Shown here piece after piece: positions 21,001-30,456 of a DNA stretch of 64,000 nt. The position numbers and the translations under genes are program-made. Numbering within the stretch: position 1 is the first letter of the stretch; each line of letters begins with the position of its first letter. Origin of the DNA: Urophycis tenuis (lineage: Eukaryota; Chordata; Actinopteri; Gadiformes; Phycidae); the NCBI GenBank assembly GCA_036785325.1, contig JAXIVH010000195.1, forward strand, positions 193,501 through 257,500, read 5' to 3'. The notes below the pieces were generated by a model. The model was not told the origin of the DNA and made no database searches. It was given only the letters and a program-made list of their open reading frames with translations.

Positions 21001-23648
21001 ACTTTTCACTACCACTAGGGGCAACATCTTCTCCTGTTGTGCATAGTTTACTTTCACTTCAGCCACTCCTACTACTTTAATTTTCTCTCCTGTGTATGAT
21101 TTGAGTGAGAGTTTGGTTTGTTTTATTAACGGGCGCTGTTTTTCTTCCCATGTCTCCTTAAACTTGACTTCATTCATGATACTCACACTACAACCCGTGT
21201 TGATCTCGAAAGCTACTTTCTTCTTATTCACTTCCACATTTACTTCAAATGGTTTTATTCTCTGTATTGAAGTTCCTGTTTTCAGGCAAGATAAAGTATA
21301 TGCCTCTTCTTCTTGTCCCGAGCTATCACTATCCTGCCCCCCACACTCACACTCACAGCCTACCTTGTGTGATCGATGTGGACACGCGCGTCGCTCTACT
21401 CTCTGTGATTCTTCAGTGGGGCGTGCACTTTCTCTGTGTCTGTTTTTATTCCTACAAGCCTTGGCAATATGCCCTACTTTTCCACATGAGTGACATTTAG
21501 CTTCTTTAAACTTGCATTCATTTGCACTGTTGTTTTCCAAGACATCGGTAACATTCTTTCTCTTTTGTTTTCCAATCACGCTTTCTCTCCTTTCCCTCCA
21601 TTTTCACACTGTGACATGCTAATGGGGATTTTGCTTGCAAGTCTTTAGCATTTTTACTAGCGGCCTCTGCAGCTACGGCAATCTTGAATGCTCTCTCAAA
21701 CGTGAGGTCTGTCTCGGATAGTAAACGTCTTTGAATCCGGTCATCGTTAATACCGCACACTAGACGGTCTCTTAACATCTGTTCCAGTGTAGTTCCAAAG
21801 CTACAATCATGAGCTAATCGTCTCAGCTCTGCTACGTATGCGCTGACGGTCTCATTAGGCTGACGGAAACGGGAATCAAATGTATATCTCTGTATGATCT
21901 CACTTGGTTTAGGGTTGAAGTGCTCCTTCATTAAAGTTGTTATCTCGTTGTATGTTTTTGAACTAGGCTTTGCTGGTCCCACCAAGTTTCTGATGAGCTT
22001 GTATGTGGCTGGTCCCACCACGCTGATGTGGATAGCTCTTTGCTTTTCTCCGTCATCAATTCCGTTCGCTTAAAAAAACTGATCCAGAATCTCACAGTAC
22101 TCTTCCCAAGTCTGTTCCTTGGCATCAAATGCCGAAAGGGTACCTATCATTGGATTAATCATCAGCTTTTGAACACGATATTCCTTCGGTCCAATATTAG
22201 CTATATAAGCAATATTAGCTTAGCTAGTTTCCTACTGTCCGTCATCCAGTTGCATCCGTCTTGAATCATGCATTTATCCTTCCATCCAGTATCCTCGTCG
22301 CCAATATGTGATAGCGTGCACTTAGGAAGTAACTATATAGGCACTTGATTAGTTTACTGACCTTATTCAGTCTCTTCGAACAGGGGGTACAGATTAACAT
22401 GTTATCACTCCGAGGCACTTCTAAATCTGCATATCACACTACTGATCAACTGATAACCCCCAGGGGTTCACTGTACCTCCTTGAGGCATGGGGTAGTACT
22501 GCAGGTAAGTACGGTAAGCAGGTATTCAATATACCACACTTAGTCTCTCTCTCTCTCTATCTATATCTCTCTCTCTCTAGTGCAGATACAGGCATCCCAT
22601 GCATTTGTCCTAACTTTCTTTTTGCCATGGCTACAAGTTAGCGATATGTTGGGTATAAAATTGGTTATGCAATAACAAAATGATCTTACATTGGGTTCTC
22701 TCATACACATTTCTTGTCTGGGCTCAATAAAGTACATATTATCGTGTAATTTATTTTGTTATTTGACACCACTGCAGGCAGATTCACAGATACCTGTGTT
22801 ATCTGGGGGTGACCAGCGCCTGAACTCCTGCAGCCCTCTGGAACTCAAAACATGTAAGACTACTTTTTACCTTTTCTGAGATGAATTTGAATGCATTCAT
22901 TGACACCCGTTCAAACATGAGTATCTGCTGTAGGTGTTTAGTCTTTCAAACATTTACAGGCATTTTGCATTTCTTCTTGTTGTTTGTTTTCAGCCACGTT
23001 CGTTGTGGTCATCTGGATGGTGTCAAAGGTTTCTTTGGAAGGGTCAGACTGCAGGAGCCAGTGTGGAGCAGAGCATCTCTGTGACCCCAGCTCCCTGGCC
23101 ACCTCCCCCTCCATCTCCCCCATCTGCTCCTTCTCCTCCTCCTCCCCTTCCTCCTCCCTCTCTTCCTCCCTCTCCTCCTCTTCATTCTGCTCCTTCTCCT
23201 CCCTGGACAGTGACACCAGCTCCTGGGCCACATCCTTCTCCTCCTCCTCCTCCTCCTTGGACAGTGACACCTCCCCCCAGGCCTCCATCGTATGCCAGGA
23301 GCCGCAGCAGGTAGACAAGGAAGTCATGTTTACATGCTGCATTCACATTCACACGACTCACACAACAGTGTATTTAGAGATCTTTGTTTTCTGCTCCTCT
23401 GGTGGATGACACCGAGCCCACCACTGGCTGTTTCTCTGGCCTGTGGAAGGCCCTGTTATCCTGCTTCACCTGGAGGAAGGTTAGCCAATGACATGTTAAT
23501 CACACTTATACATTTATTACATCGTCAATGTGAATCATTGTGGCGGTGCAAGTCAAGGTTTTTATTAACAATAATTATCATCCCACAGAAGGAGCAGAGC
23601 GATGAGCCCGGGTGTTTGATGCCCACTGGGAGGGCAGCCCAGCGCTGA
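16420..23648 (+). CDS. Serine-rich gene, copy 2 (complete predicted model)
   Basis: Predicted seven coding exons: 16420-16428, 16695-16787, 17015-17119, 22778-22853, 22994-23310, 23378-23479 and 23589-23648. Every junction has AG/GT, phases join, and the total is 762 nt, giving 253 residues from ATG (context TTCATCATGA) to TGA at 23646-23648. The product starts MNM-SLDELLVDTTS. It has acidic/Ser-Thr-rich stretches (LPSLDSGDWSSFTTVSSLEE), a large poly-Ser exon with SLDSDTS repeats, and a tail with GLWKALLSCFTWRK. I recognise no family; Ser/Asp clusters suggest phosphorylation, which is inference. Intron 3 is 5.6 kb because Gypsy-C is inserted in it. The nine-base first exon is the least certain part. 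Copy 1 supports the last three exons. Confidence 0.6.
17622..17853 (-). repeat. Gypsy-C 3' LTR
   Basis: TGTGATAGC...ATACCACA, 232 bp. It is adjacent on its right to a pyrimidine run that reads as the PPT on the element strand. Confidence 0.92.
17854..18111 (-). other. Gypsy-C 3' non-coding region with poly(T) run
   Basis: Between the integrase stop and the PPT/LTR. It contains an uninterrupted run of about 29 T (17982-18010), poly(A) on the element strand. No gene is seen. Confidence 0.6.
18112..20859 (-). pseudogene. Gypsy-C RT, RNase H and integrase, frameshifted
   Basis: Four open pieces in different frames. 20859-20668 is the RT start (FYRPRSVPYAMRAKVDEEIE). 20701-18965 is RT with VAVYLDDILLTG, RNase H (ACDASPYRVSAVLSHV, STDHKPLISLF) and integrase zinc module plus first Asp (HTHPGMSRMKGLARS, LHVDYAGPYLG). 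18968-18402 is the integrase core (TIVSDNGTCFTSQEF, SNGLAERAVQTF). 18405-18112 is an acidic Pro-rich tail. Each step is a small indel. All catalytic residues are still readable, so the decay is moderate, in line with LTR divergence. Confidence 0.9.
20866..22150 (-). pseudogene. Gypsy-C Gag and protease, frameshifted
   Basis: Gag starts near ATG 22150 (LSAFDAKEQTWEEYCEILDQ). A frameshift near 22050 is followed by VSAYVAELRRLAHDCSFG. A second shift leads to the zinc knuckle CHSCGKVGHIAKAC and then the protease. There the active-site region reads FEINTGCSVSIM: Asn stands where D-T-G is expected, which should abolish catalysis. LLGRGWLEAL is the usual protease end. Confidence 0.87.
22291..22303 (-). 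other. Gypsy-C primer binding site (tRNA-Ser GCU type)
   Basis: Minus strand TGGCGACGAGGAT lies three bases inside the 5' LTR and is complementary to the 3' end of tRNA-Ser(GCU). Confidence 0.7.
22307..22538 (-). repeat. Gypsy-C 5' LTR
   Basis: 232 bp partner of 17622-17853. It is followed by the CTTAG duplication and a short CT/TA-rich microsatellite (22543-22580). Confidence 0.92.
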
Positions 23649-23849
23649 GCTCCACCAAGAGGCCAGGCTGTTGTACATAGTTCTGTATATAGTTATGTAG
23701 TACATAGTTTATAGTTCATAGTACATAGTTGTAGTAGCATAAGATATGTCATAGATTTTGTTAAGGTCATAGATTTAGGTATGTTGTAAGTATCTACCCG
23801 GGGACCAGAAAGATTTTTTTTTTTCTGGTGACTGGGTTAAAATACTGAT

Positions 23850-24010
23850 TTAAAAATAAGATAGATAAGATAGATAAGGTAGACAAGATAGTTAAGATAA
23901 GATAGATAAGATAAGATAGATAAAATAACATAGATAAGATAAGATAGTTAAGCTAAGATAGATAAGATAAGATAGTTTAAGTTTTATTTGTTTCTTAGAT
24001 AAGATAGTTA
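23850..24010. repeat. GATA-rich low-complexity tract, copy 2
   Basis: GATAGATAAGATAG-type repeats downstream of the stop codon of gene copy 2, counterpart of 838-1090. Confidence 0.75.
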
Positions 24011-24157
24011 AAATAAGAGATTAAGTTTTATTTAGGTAAGTTCTGTTTTGTTTGCATAACAAAAGTGTTTATTTAGCTTGGTGGAATGGTAAGAATGTAG
24101 GTCAGGTCTGTGTTCTTGTCTCTTGTTCTCTTTCTTGTTTCTTGTTCTTGTTTTCAG

Positions 24158-26094
24158 GTTGGCTGGTCCATGAGAAGACCTATGAAGATGAAGCGATGAA
24201 GAGAACGAGAGACAAAGAAGACAGCTTTAGAGCTAAAGATCTTCTCCACATGGTGATTGGTTCTTCAGTAGCTAAGAGGCACATTCTAACGCACCGTCAT
24301 GACATTGAGTGCTCAGTTCCTTCCCTCCTTCCGTCAGGCTTGGGATAGGAAGAGGAGTGGAGCTGGTCCGTGACTTACCGAAGAGAAGACAGACGAAGAT
24401 GAAGAAAGCGAGGACGACGGACGGAGATGAAGAGAGCAAGAGAGACGAAGAACATTTGGAGAGAAAGAGCTGAGGGATGACGACGATGAAGAGGGCGATG
24501 GACGAAGAAGGTCGAGATTTGGAGATAAAGATCTTATCCACAAGGTAATTGTTAGTTCCATAGTTAAAGTGATGGTTCGGAGTAAAATTCACCCTGAGGT
24601 AATTTCCACCAATAATCCAGCCAAATACCCCCTCAGATGCATTTTTAGCGACGGTCAATATTTATCAAGTTTAGGCTTAGTATTGGAGTGTCCGGTACAA
24701 TGTGTATATCTCGTAAATTACCCCACTTATAATGCCTGGATTGTTACCCAACTTCTGTAGTAGTACATATATGGTATGTACTCACAAAACGAGGCATTTT
24801 AAAGTTTGTAAGTACACCAGGAGTTTATTTAAAAGAGCACTTTTCTGATAGCTTCAACTCGCTGTTGCTAAGGCTACCACTGCGTCGACGTCTCTTCCGT
24901 CTTTCCGGATAACTTCGTAAAAGTCCTCTTCAAAACTCACAAGTGTAAGGAAAAAGTTAGTGAATTCAACACTCCATCTAATTTCAAGTATTCAATTATT
25001 CCAGTTGTCAATACATTTCGATGGAGTGTTGAATTCAGTACTTACAAACTTTAAAATGCCTCGTTTTGTGAGTACAGACCATATATGTACTACTACAGAA
25101 GTTGGGTAACAATCCATACATTATTAGTGCGGTAATTTATGAGATATACACATTGTACCGGACACTCCAATACTAAGCCATTCGGCTGATACCCCTAAAC
25201 TTGATAAATATTGACTGTCGCTAAAAATGCATCTGAGGGGGTATTTGGCTGGATTATTGGTGGAAATTACCTCAGGGTGAATTTTACTCCGATCCATCAC
25301 TTTAAGAGGCACATTGTAACGCACCGTCATGACGTTGAGCGCTCAGTTCCTTCCCTCCATCCATCAGGCTCCAGAGAGGAACTTCAGGGTGGGGGAAGAG
25401 GAGTGGAGCTGGTCCATGACTTACCGAAGAGGAGAAGACAGACGTAGATGAAGAAAGCGAGGACGACGGACGAATAAGGTCGAGATTTAGAGATAAAGAT
25501 CTTATCCACAAGGTAATTGTTACTTCAATAGTTTAGAGGCACATTGTAATGCACCGATATGATGTTGAGTGCTCAGTTCCTTCCCTCCTTCCATCAGGCT
25601 CGGGAGAGCAAGAGGAGTAGTGGAGGTGGTCCGTGACTTACCGAAGAGAAGACAGACGAAGATGAAGAAAGCGAGGACCACGGACAGAGATGAAGAGAGC
25701 AAGAGAGACAAAGAACATTTGGAGAGCTGAGGGACGACGACGATGAAGAGGGCGATGGACGAAGAAGGTTGAGATTATGAGATAAAGATCTTATCCACAA
25801 GGTAATTGTTAGTTCCATAGTTAAGAGGCACATTCTAACGCACCGTCATGACGTTGAGTGCTCAGTTCCTTCCCTCCTTCCATCAGGCTCGGAAGAGGAA
25901 GATCAGGATGGAGGAAGAGGAGTGGCTACCGTGGACTTCCACAGGAACACAGCTGTACCCCACCAGCTGATGCTGCTGCCGCTGCCCGATGACCATCATG
26001 TCCTGCTCATCTGGAGGTCAACATGGTGGTCAGCCACCATGACCTGCCCTGTACACCACATCTCATTTCCACTCCTCGTTATGTGTCCAATAAA
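24158..26094 (+). other. Exon-like blocks and AATAAA site downstream of gene copy 2
   Basis: After a TTTTCAG acceptor an open exon-like stretch reads WLVHEKTYEDEAMKRTR and ends CACATG|GTGATT. Three further blocks follow, each starting near TTAAGAGGCACATT and ending GATCTTATCCACAAG|GTAATTG (ends near 24544, 25512, 25802). The terminal block (25803 on) carries AATAAA at 26089-26094, also present in copy 1. Short inter-block segments look like tandemly duplicated intron plus exon. Frames are inconsistent between blocks, so I treat them as possible spliced 3' UTR or decayed exons. Confidence 0.4.
24567..25302. mobile_element. Foldback DNA element, TA target duplication
   Basis: The 736-bp element begins AAGTGATGG and ends CCATCACTT, with inverted arms of roughly 240 bp. 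It is flanked by TA on both sides. Copy 1 of the host segment shows the uninterrupted site. The centre holds a second, smaller inverted repeat around CAACACTCCAT and ATGGAGTGTTG. No transposase is encoded. The TA duplication fits Tc1/mariner-type mobilisation, but the family was not recognised. Confidence 0.85.
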
Positions 26095-26775
26095 GTCCCA
26101 CATATTGGCACGTATTTCTGATGGGCTGTTGACGGTTTCTGTTTTTGATGGGAAGTTTGTAACTGTACATTTCACACATTTCCGCATCTTAAACACATGT
26201 CAAACACTATCCTTGTTTTAATTCTCAAATGGAAGACACGATAATTATAGGTCAGGAGAAATATGTGCATGTTGTTTATGTTGAAAGTACACATTTGTGG
26301 AGTTTGCAAGTTCTCCCTGGGTTAACATTCTTCACCTGGCGCTCCGGTTTCCACTCCTAAAAGTAAGGAATATCATTGGCCAGGTGAGGCTCAAGCTGAG
26401 CTTGTTCTTCTGTCAGGCTGTGGCTGTTTTCTGGACCTTGATTCACCATTATAATACATTTTATTTATATAGCGCTTTTCTGAGGACTGACACTTTAAAA
26501 CAAGACAAAATACAGGAATAAAAACAAAACCAACAACGTCAAATCACCTTTAAATAGGTCTGCTTTGAGGGATTTTTAAAAGCAGATGAGAGGTGGAGTG
26601 ACAGACCTGACGATGATGACAGTGGATCCTTCCACTTGTTGTTTTCAAATGTTCTGTCCATAATCGTTTTGTTTGATGCAGTGCAACCATGATGTCAAGC
26701 AATGAAATGTGCAGCAATCCTCCGTTTTCCCTTAAAAAGCTGCGATGCTTGACTCACACCACTAGAGCGAGCTCT

Positions 26776-28013
26776 ATAGCAATATTATTGTCAAACTTCT
26801 ATGGCAACTTGTAATATCTGAAGGCAAAATGAATGGAGTCAAAAATGCAGTCAGGTTGTGTCTTACCATGAGTTCAATGTTAAATTAAGTTTGTAGATGA
26901 TATACTTTAAATCTAGGCCTCCAGGAAGTGATGTAATTAGTAGGACACTCGGGTTTGAGATAGGGACCTGGTCTTTCCTTTATATGAAAGAGGGCCTCAT
27001 AATAAACATAATTCATACAACATAATAAATCCCCACTCTGACCGCGTCACAGCAGTACATGACAGCCATTATAGACAACTTATGGAAAAGAGTCATATCT
27101 TTTAAACTTAAATGATGAGAGACTTTGCATTACTCATGATAAGTCATATTTACAATGAACATGAGGTGAAGATCTTTATCAACTTCATGGATGTTTAAGT
27201 TATTATCCATACAGTATGTTATATGTTATCTGACTCCAGATGTGAAGGAAAGGCAGAATTGTTTTATTTATATTTTTAGACTTGTTGACACCTGAGTGGC
27301 TTAGATATGATTACATTGCCATTAAAAAACAAGTATAATTGTGACAATGAAAATACAATTGTTAAAGAACAGTGCATTTGTATTTAACGTGTTGTTAAAG
27401 GGACTGTTGAAGGGACGTTGGCCCCCGGGCATTTCACATGATCAAATCTGGCCCTCTTTAAAACAAAGCTTGGACACCCCTGTAGTAAACCTGTGGGCAT
27501 GTACTACCCAACGTTTCATTACAGCACTAAATTGGGTTTTCTGCTAAACGCTGCTAGCATGTTGGGGCATGTGTGCTAAAAGACAAGCACACACATTTGG
27601 AGTGACACCAGTGTTATTGCATTTAATAATCTAGCAAAACATTAGTTTTGCTAGATTATTAAATCTCTGCTAATAGATCCATGTTAATAGATCCATGCTA
27701 ATGCTAATAGATCCATGTTTTGGAAACATTCATGTTTTAGTCTCCCTGTTCAATAAGTAATATAGGCTCACTCTTTCCAAGAAAGTTAGTAGCAAAAATG
27801 AAAGCAGTGATGCAACTGCACACGTCATGTTATCAAAGCAACCTATATTCACGTACCACAGAGCAAGTAAACCTTGGCTTGTTGTACCGACTGCTATCGA
27901 GATGAAAGATCAATGAATAATGAAATACATTTTGTCTTTTAAAGAAGGAGTTGCAGGATTGTTGCTGTTGGTGAGTACGTAAGGAATTAGAACTTGTAGC
28001 TTTTCTGTTGGTA
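26776..28013. other. Intergenic region
   Basis: AT-rich, with no coding homology. A segment ending AGCTTGGACACCCCTG (27470-27485) resembles the terminal sequence of a hAT MITE, without a visible partner end. A perfect palindrome lies at 27622-27663. Confidence 0.5.
27622..27663. repeat. Perfect 19-bp inverted repeat
   Basis: Two 19-base arms (TTTAATAATCTAGCAAAAC and its exact complement) separated by ATTA. The repeat could extrude as a cruciform or form an RNA hairpin. Confidence 0.85.
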
Positions 28014-28374
28014 GAGCTAACTCATACAGTTAGTAGTCACTCTCTGCTGTATGAGCTAACTCATACAGTTAGTAGTCACTCTCTGCTGTATGAGCTAACT
28101 CATACAGTTAGGAGTCACTCTCTGCTGTATGAGCTAACTCATACAGTTAGTAGTCACTCTCTGCTGTATGAGCTAACTCATACAGTTAGTAGTCACTCTC
28201 TGCTGTATGAGCTAACTCATACAGTTAGTAGTCAGTCTCTGCTGTATGAGCTAACTCATACAGTTAGTAGTCACTCTCTGCTGTATGAGCTAACTCATAC
28301 AGTTAGTAGTCAGTCTCTGCTGTATGAGCTAACTCATACAGTTAGTAGTCACTCTCTGCTGTATAAGCTCACTC
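28014..28374. repeat. 39-bp minisatellite, left part
   Basis: About nine near-identical copies of a 39-bp unit (AGCTAACTCATACAGTTAGT plus AGTCACTCTCTGCTGTATG). Since 39 is divisible by three, it creates an open frame repeating ELTHTVSSHSLLY, which is a by-product of the repeat. Copies differ at one or two bases (GTTAGGAGT, AGTCAGTCT), pointing to recent expansion. Confidence 0.92.
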
Positions 28375-28834
28375 TAGGGTGACCAGGTTTCTCGAACCAA
28401 AAACCGGGACACTTTGCACGTGACCATAATGCGCGTGCGCGCATACGCATTCCATTACTTGAATGAATGTCGGACTTTGAAAATTGGAATAACCAAGACC
28501 GCAATGTGATGGTGAACAGGCCTAATCATAGGCAGCATTTATTGATTTGAAACAAAGAAGTAAAGTGTGTATGTGTGTGTGAAAGAGAACACGTCAATGA
28601 GTGCAGCCACGGTTCTCCGGCCGACAGCATATTTGCAGACACACGCGAAAACTCACTATATACTTTAACTTTTGTGCTATGATAAGATAATGTAAGCTAT
28701 GCTGGCGCTGTGCCAGGGTTGTGTTTTATTGTATCGTGAAAACTGGAACACTTTAGCGTCCCGACGTGCTTTTGTCGGGACACGAGACCCAAAATCGGGA
28801 CTTCCCGGTCAAACCGGGACGTCTGGTCACCCTA
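28375..28834. mobile_element. MITE with TAGGGTGACCAG ends (hAT-like), inside the minisatellite
   Basis: 460 bp. Terminal inverted repeats are TAGGGTGACCAG at the left and its complement at 28823-28834, with further CCGGGA-type inversions. The eight bases on each side (GCTCACTC and GCTTACAC) resemble each other and the minisatellite unit GCTAACTC, a decayed 8-bp duplication. It has no open frame of note. Confidence 0.75.
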
Positions 28835-28906
28835 GCTTACACATACAGTTAGTAGTCACTCTCTGCTGTATGAGCTAACTCATACAGTTAGTAGTCACTC
28901 TCTGCT
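28835..28906. repeat. 39-bp minisatellite, right part
   Basis: Almost two more units of the same repeat beyond the MITE, so the array existed before the insertion. Confidence 0.88.
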
Positions 28907-29334
28907 GTTGTTGCTATTTGTATTGGTGTCGTTGTTGGTGTTGAATAGGACTGCAAGAGCCCACTCAAGCTTTGATCAAGTAAGTTTTGGCCTCTCAGGT
29001 TTAAACAATAGCCTCGATAGGTGGACGGAGCTATGACTACACCATTAGCACCATTAGCATCTGAACAGATAAATTGCTACTGTTGTTAGTATCAGCTTTA
29101 GCATCGACCGTCAAACTAAGACCGGTCAAACAAAGACAACGGGAGTCCCTCGAGGAAGCTCTCTAGCCCTCTGCTAACCCTAACCCTTGTGTATTAGAGC
29201 ATTGTGTATTGTAGCCATGTGTGTAACCCCTATCACAGTCAGGACATCTACCCAACACAGATCGCGTCTACGATCCCATACTCGACGCTGCACCCCTTCC
29301 AATCTGCTTTACCCGTCTCTCCCCGCTTGCACTA
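28907..29334. other. Unique spacer before the provirus
   Basis: No gene is recognised. A 66-codon open frame at 29187-29387 runs across the LTR boundary and is judged spurious. Confidence 0.5.
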
Positions 29335-29769
29335 TGGAAGATATTAACCAAGTTAAAACTAGTACAATCATTGGGTTTTCCATGTAAAGCATTAACTAAC
29401 TGTGGAAAGAAACAGATGCCCACTCATAAAAACCTCCCTGGGTTCAACTCAAGGGTCACCCCCTGGTTCACCCCATGTTATCTTTAAGGTGCCTGCTTAG
29501 TGGTGGTCAGAACAGGCATGGGGAGGATGGGCACCGGCAATAAAGGAAGGAAGGACCATTTGTGTATGGTATAGGATGTTTAAGGTGATGACATCATGCT
29601 TGGAAAACAGGACAAAAAGGGGCACACGGGGGATGTGCGGCAGTCACTTTGCAAACCGACTCAGGCTTTGTGTTGCTTCGCTGCAAGCGATAATAAAGTC
29701 TTGATCATTCAAACTGCGGCCTCCCAGAACCCTCTTACTTTTGTTAAGATATGTGCTTTAGCCACCACA
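29335..29769 (+). repeat. ERV 5' LTR
   Basis: Starts TGGAAGATATTAACC and ends TTAGCCACCACA. A poly(A) signal AATAAA lies near 29692 in GATAATAAAGTC, and a TATA-like CTCATAAAAACC near 29425. It looks identical to 36522-36956. Confidence 0.92.
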
Positions 29770-29774
29770 TAATT

Positions 29775-29793
29775 TGGCGTCACGAACAGGATT
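29775..29793 (+). other. ERV primer binding site (tRNA-Ser type)
   Basis: TGGCGTCACGAACAGGATT, five bases after the LTR. It is complementary to the 3' end of a tRNA-Ser (ending AATCCTGTTCGTGACGCCA) as far as I recall that sequence. Confidence 0.6.
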
Positions 29794-30180
29794 GAAGAAA
29801 AGGGACCAAGACGAGTGCTTCGCCGCGGGTTGGCGTCCGCACAGACCACACTACGAGTGGCCACTCATTATAAAAAGGTAAGCGACGTTCTTGCCTATTA
29901 GTTATAGAAAACTGTGTGATCTGTGCTCGACCCATCCTAACGCTAAGCAGTAAGTCAAGTGTCTCTCCAAAAAATAAACCAGTGTGTAAAGAAAAAGAGG
30001 GGGAGGCCGGGAATGAGTGCTCAGCATCAAATCATGGTTATTGTGGTTTACTAATTCATGTGTTATCCTTAATGCTTTGTGGTTTATTAACAAACTATGA
30101 TGCTCTGTGATATACTGAATTGACTAACCATAATGCTCTGTGGTTTACTAAATTGCTGAAATGTTTGTATTTTTGTTAAA

Positions 30181-30456
30181 GCCTGTGGGTACCGCTTTGT
30201 AGTACGAATTGGACTATAGATACTGCAGAGGGTTGAACGATCAGGTCCCTACACTAGTAGGGTAAATTTTCCTAACCTAAATCCTGTGGCTGTCCTTTTG
30301 TAGTATAATTAGAGTATAGATATTGCACTGGAAGAACGGCAGGTCCCTAGTAAATGTTGTATTAGGGTAAATTGTTTTTTATTTTTAAATCCTGTGGATA
30401 CCGCTTTATAGTACAATTAGTGAAGAAGTATTATAAAGGGCTGAACGGGCAGGTAG
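30181..30456 (+). repeat. ERV leader: degenerate tandem repeat of about 105 bp
   Basis: Three diverged copies starting at 30181, 30282 and 30390. Each opens CCTGTGG.TACCGCTTT.TAGTA and continues through GGTCCCTA...TAGGGTAAA (a local hairpin) in the first two. The TACCGC core also occurs in the hairpin units that follow, so the two repeat types may share an origin. Confidence 0.7.

Larger units (their letters stand above)
17622..22538 (-). mobile_element. Gypsy-C: Gypsy retrotransposon in intron 3 of the serine-rich gene
   Basis: 232-bp LTRs at 17622-17853 and 22307-22538 differ at about nine positions (near 4 percent). The 5-bp target duplication CTTAG is exact (17617-17621 and 22539-22543). 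On the minus strand: PBS for tRNA-Ser, gag with zinc knuckle, protease, RT, RNase H, integrase, PPT (AAGGGGGAGGGA), LTR. Several frameshifts break the coding region. It is antisense to the host gene, the orientation most often tolerated in introns. Confidence 0.94.
23081..26775. repeat. Segmental duplication, copy 2
   Basis: Homologous to 1-2492 plus 6862-6940. Here the empty Gypsy-A target site is intact near 26690, and there are two extra exon-like blocks, a foldback element at 24567-25302 and small deletions (for example around 26540). Distance between the copies is about 23 kb, much of it transposons. Confidence 0.9.

Noticed and set aside
22938..23342. Minus-strand Glu-rich open frame
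   Set aside because: It is the complement of the poly-Ser exon (TCC read as GGA); the plus-strand gene has splice sites and phases.
28008..28382. 124-residue protein of ELTHTVSSHSLLY repeats
   Set aside because: The frame exists only because the repeat unit is 39 bp; there is no start context, splice site or homologue.
28014..28906. CRISPR-like array
   Set aside because: The units are contiguous 39-bp copies with no spacers; it is a minisatellite in animal DNA.
29187..29387. 66-residue gene before the provirus
   Set aside because: It crosses the LTR boundary and has no recognisable content.
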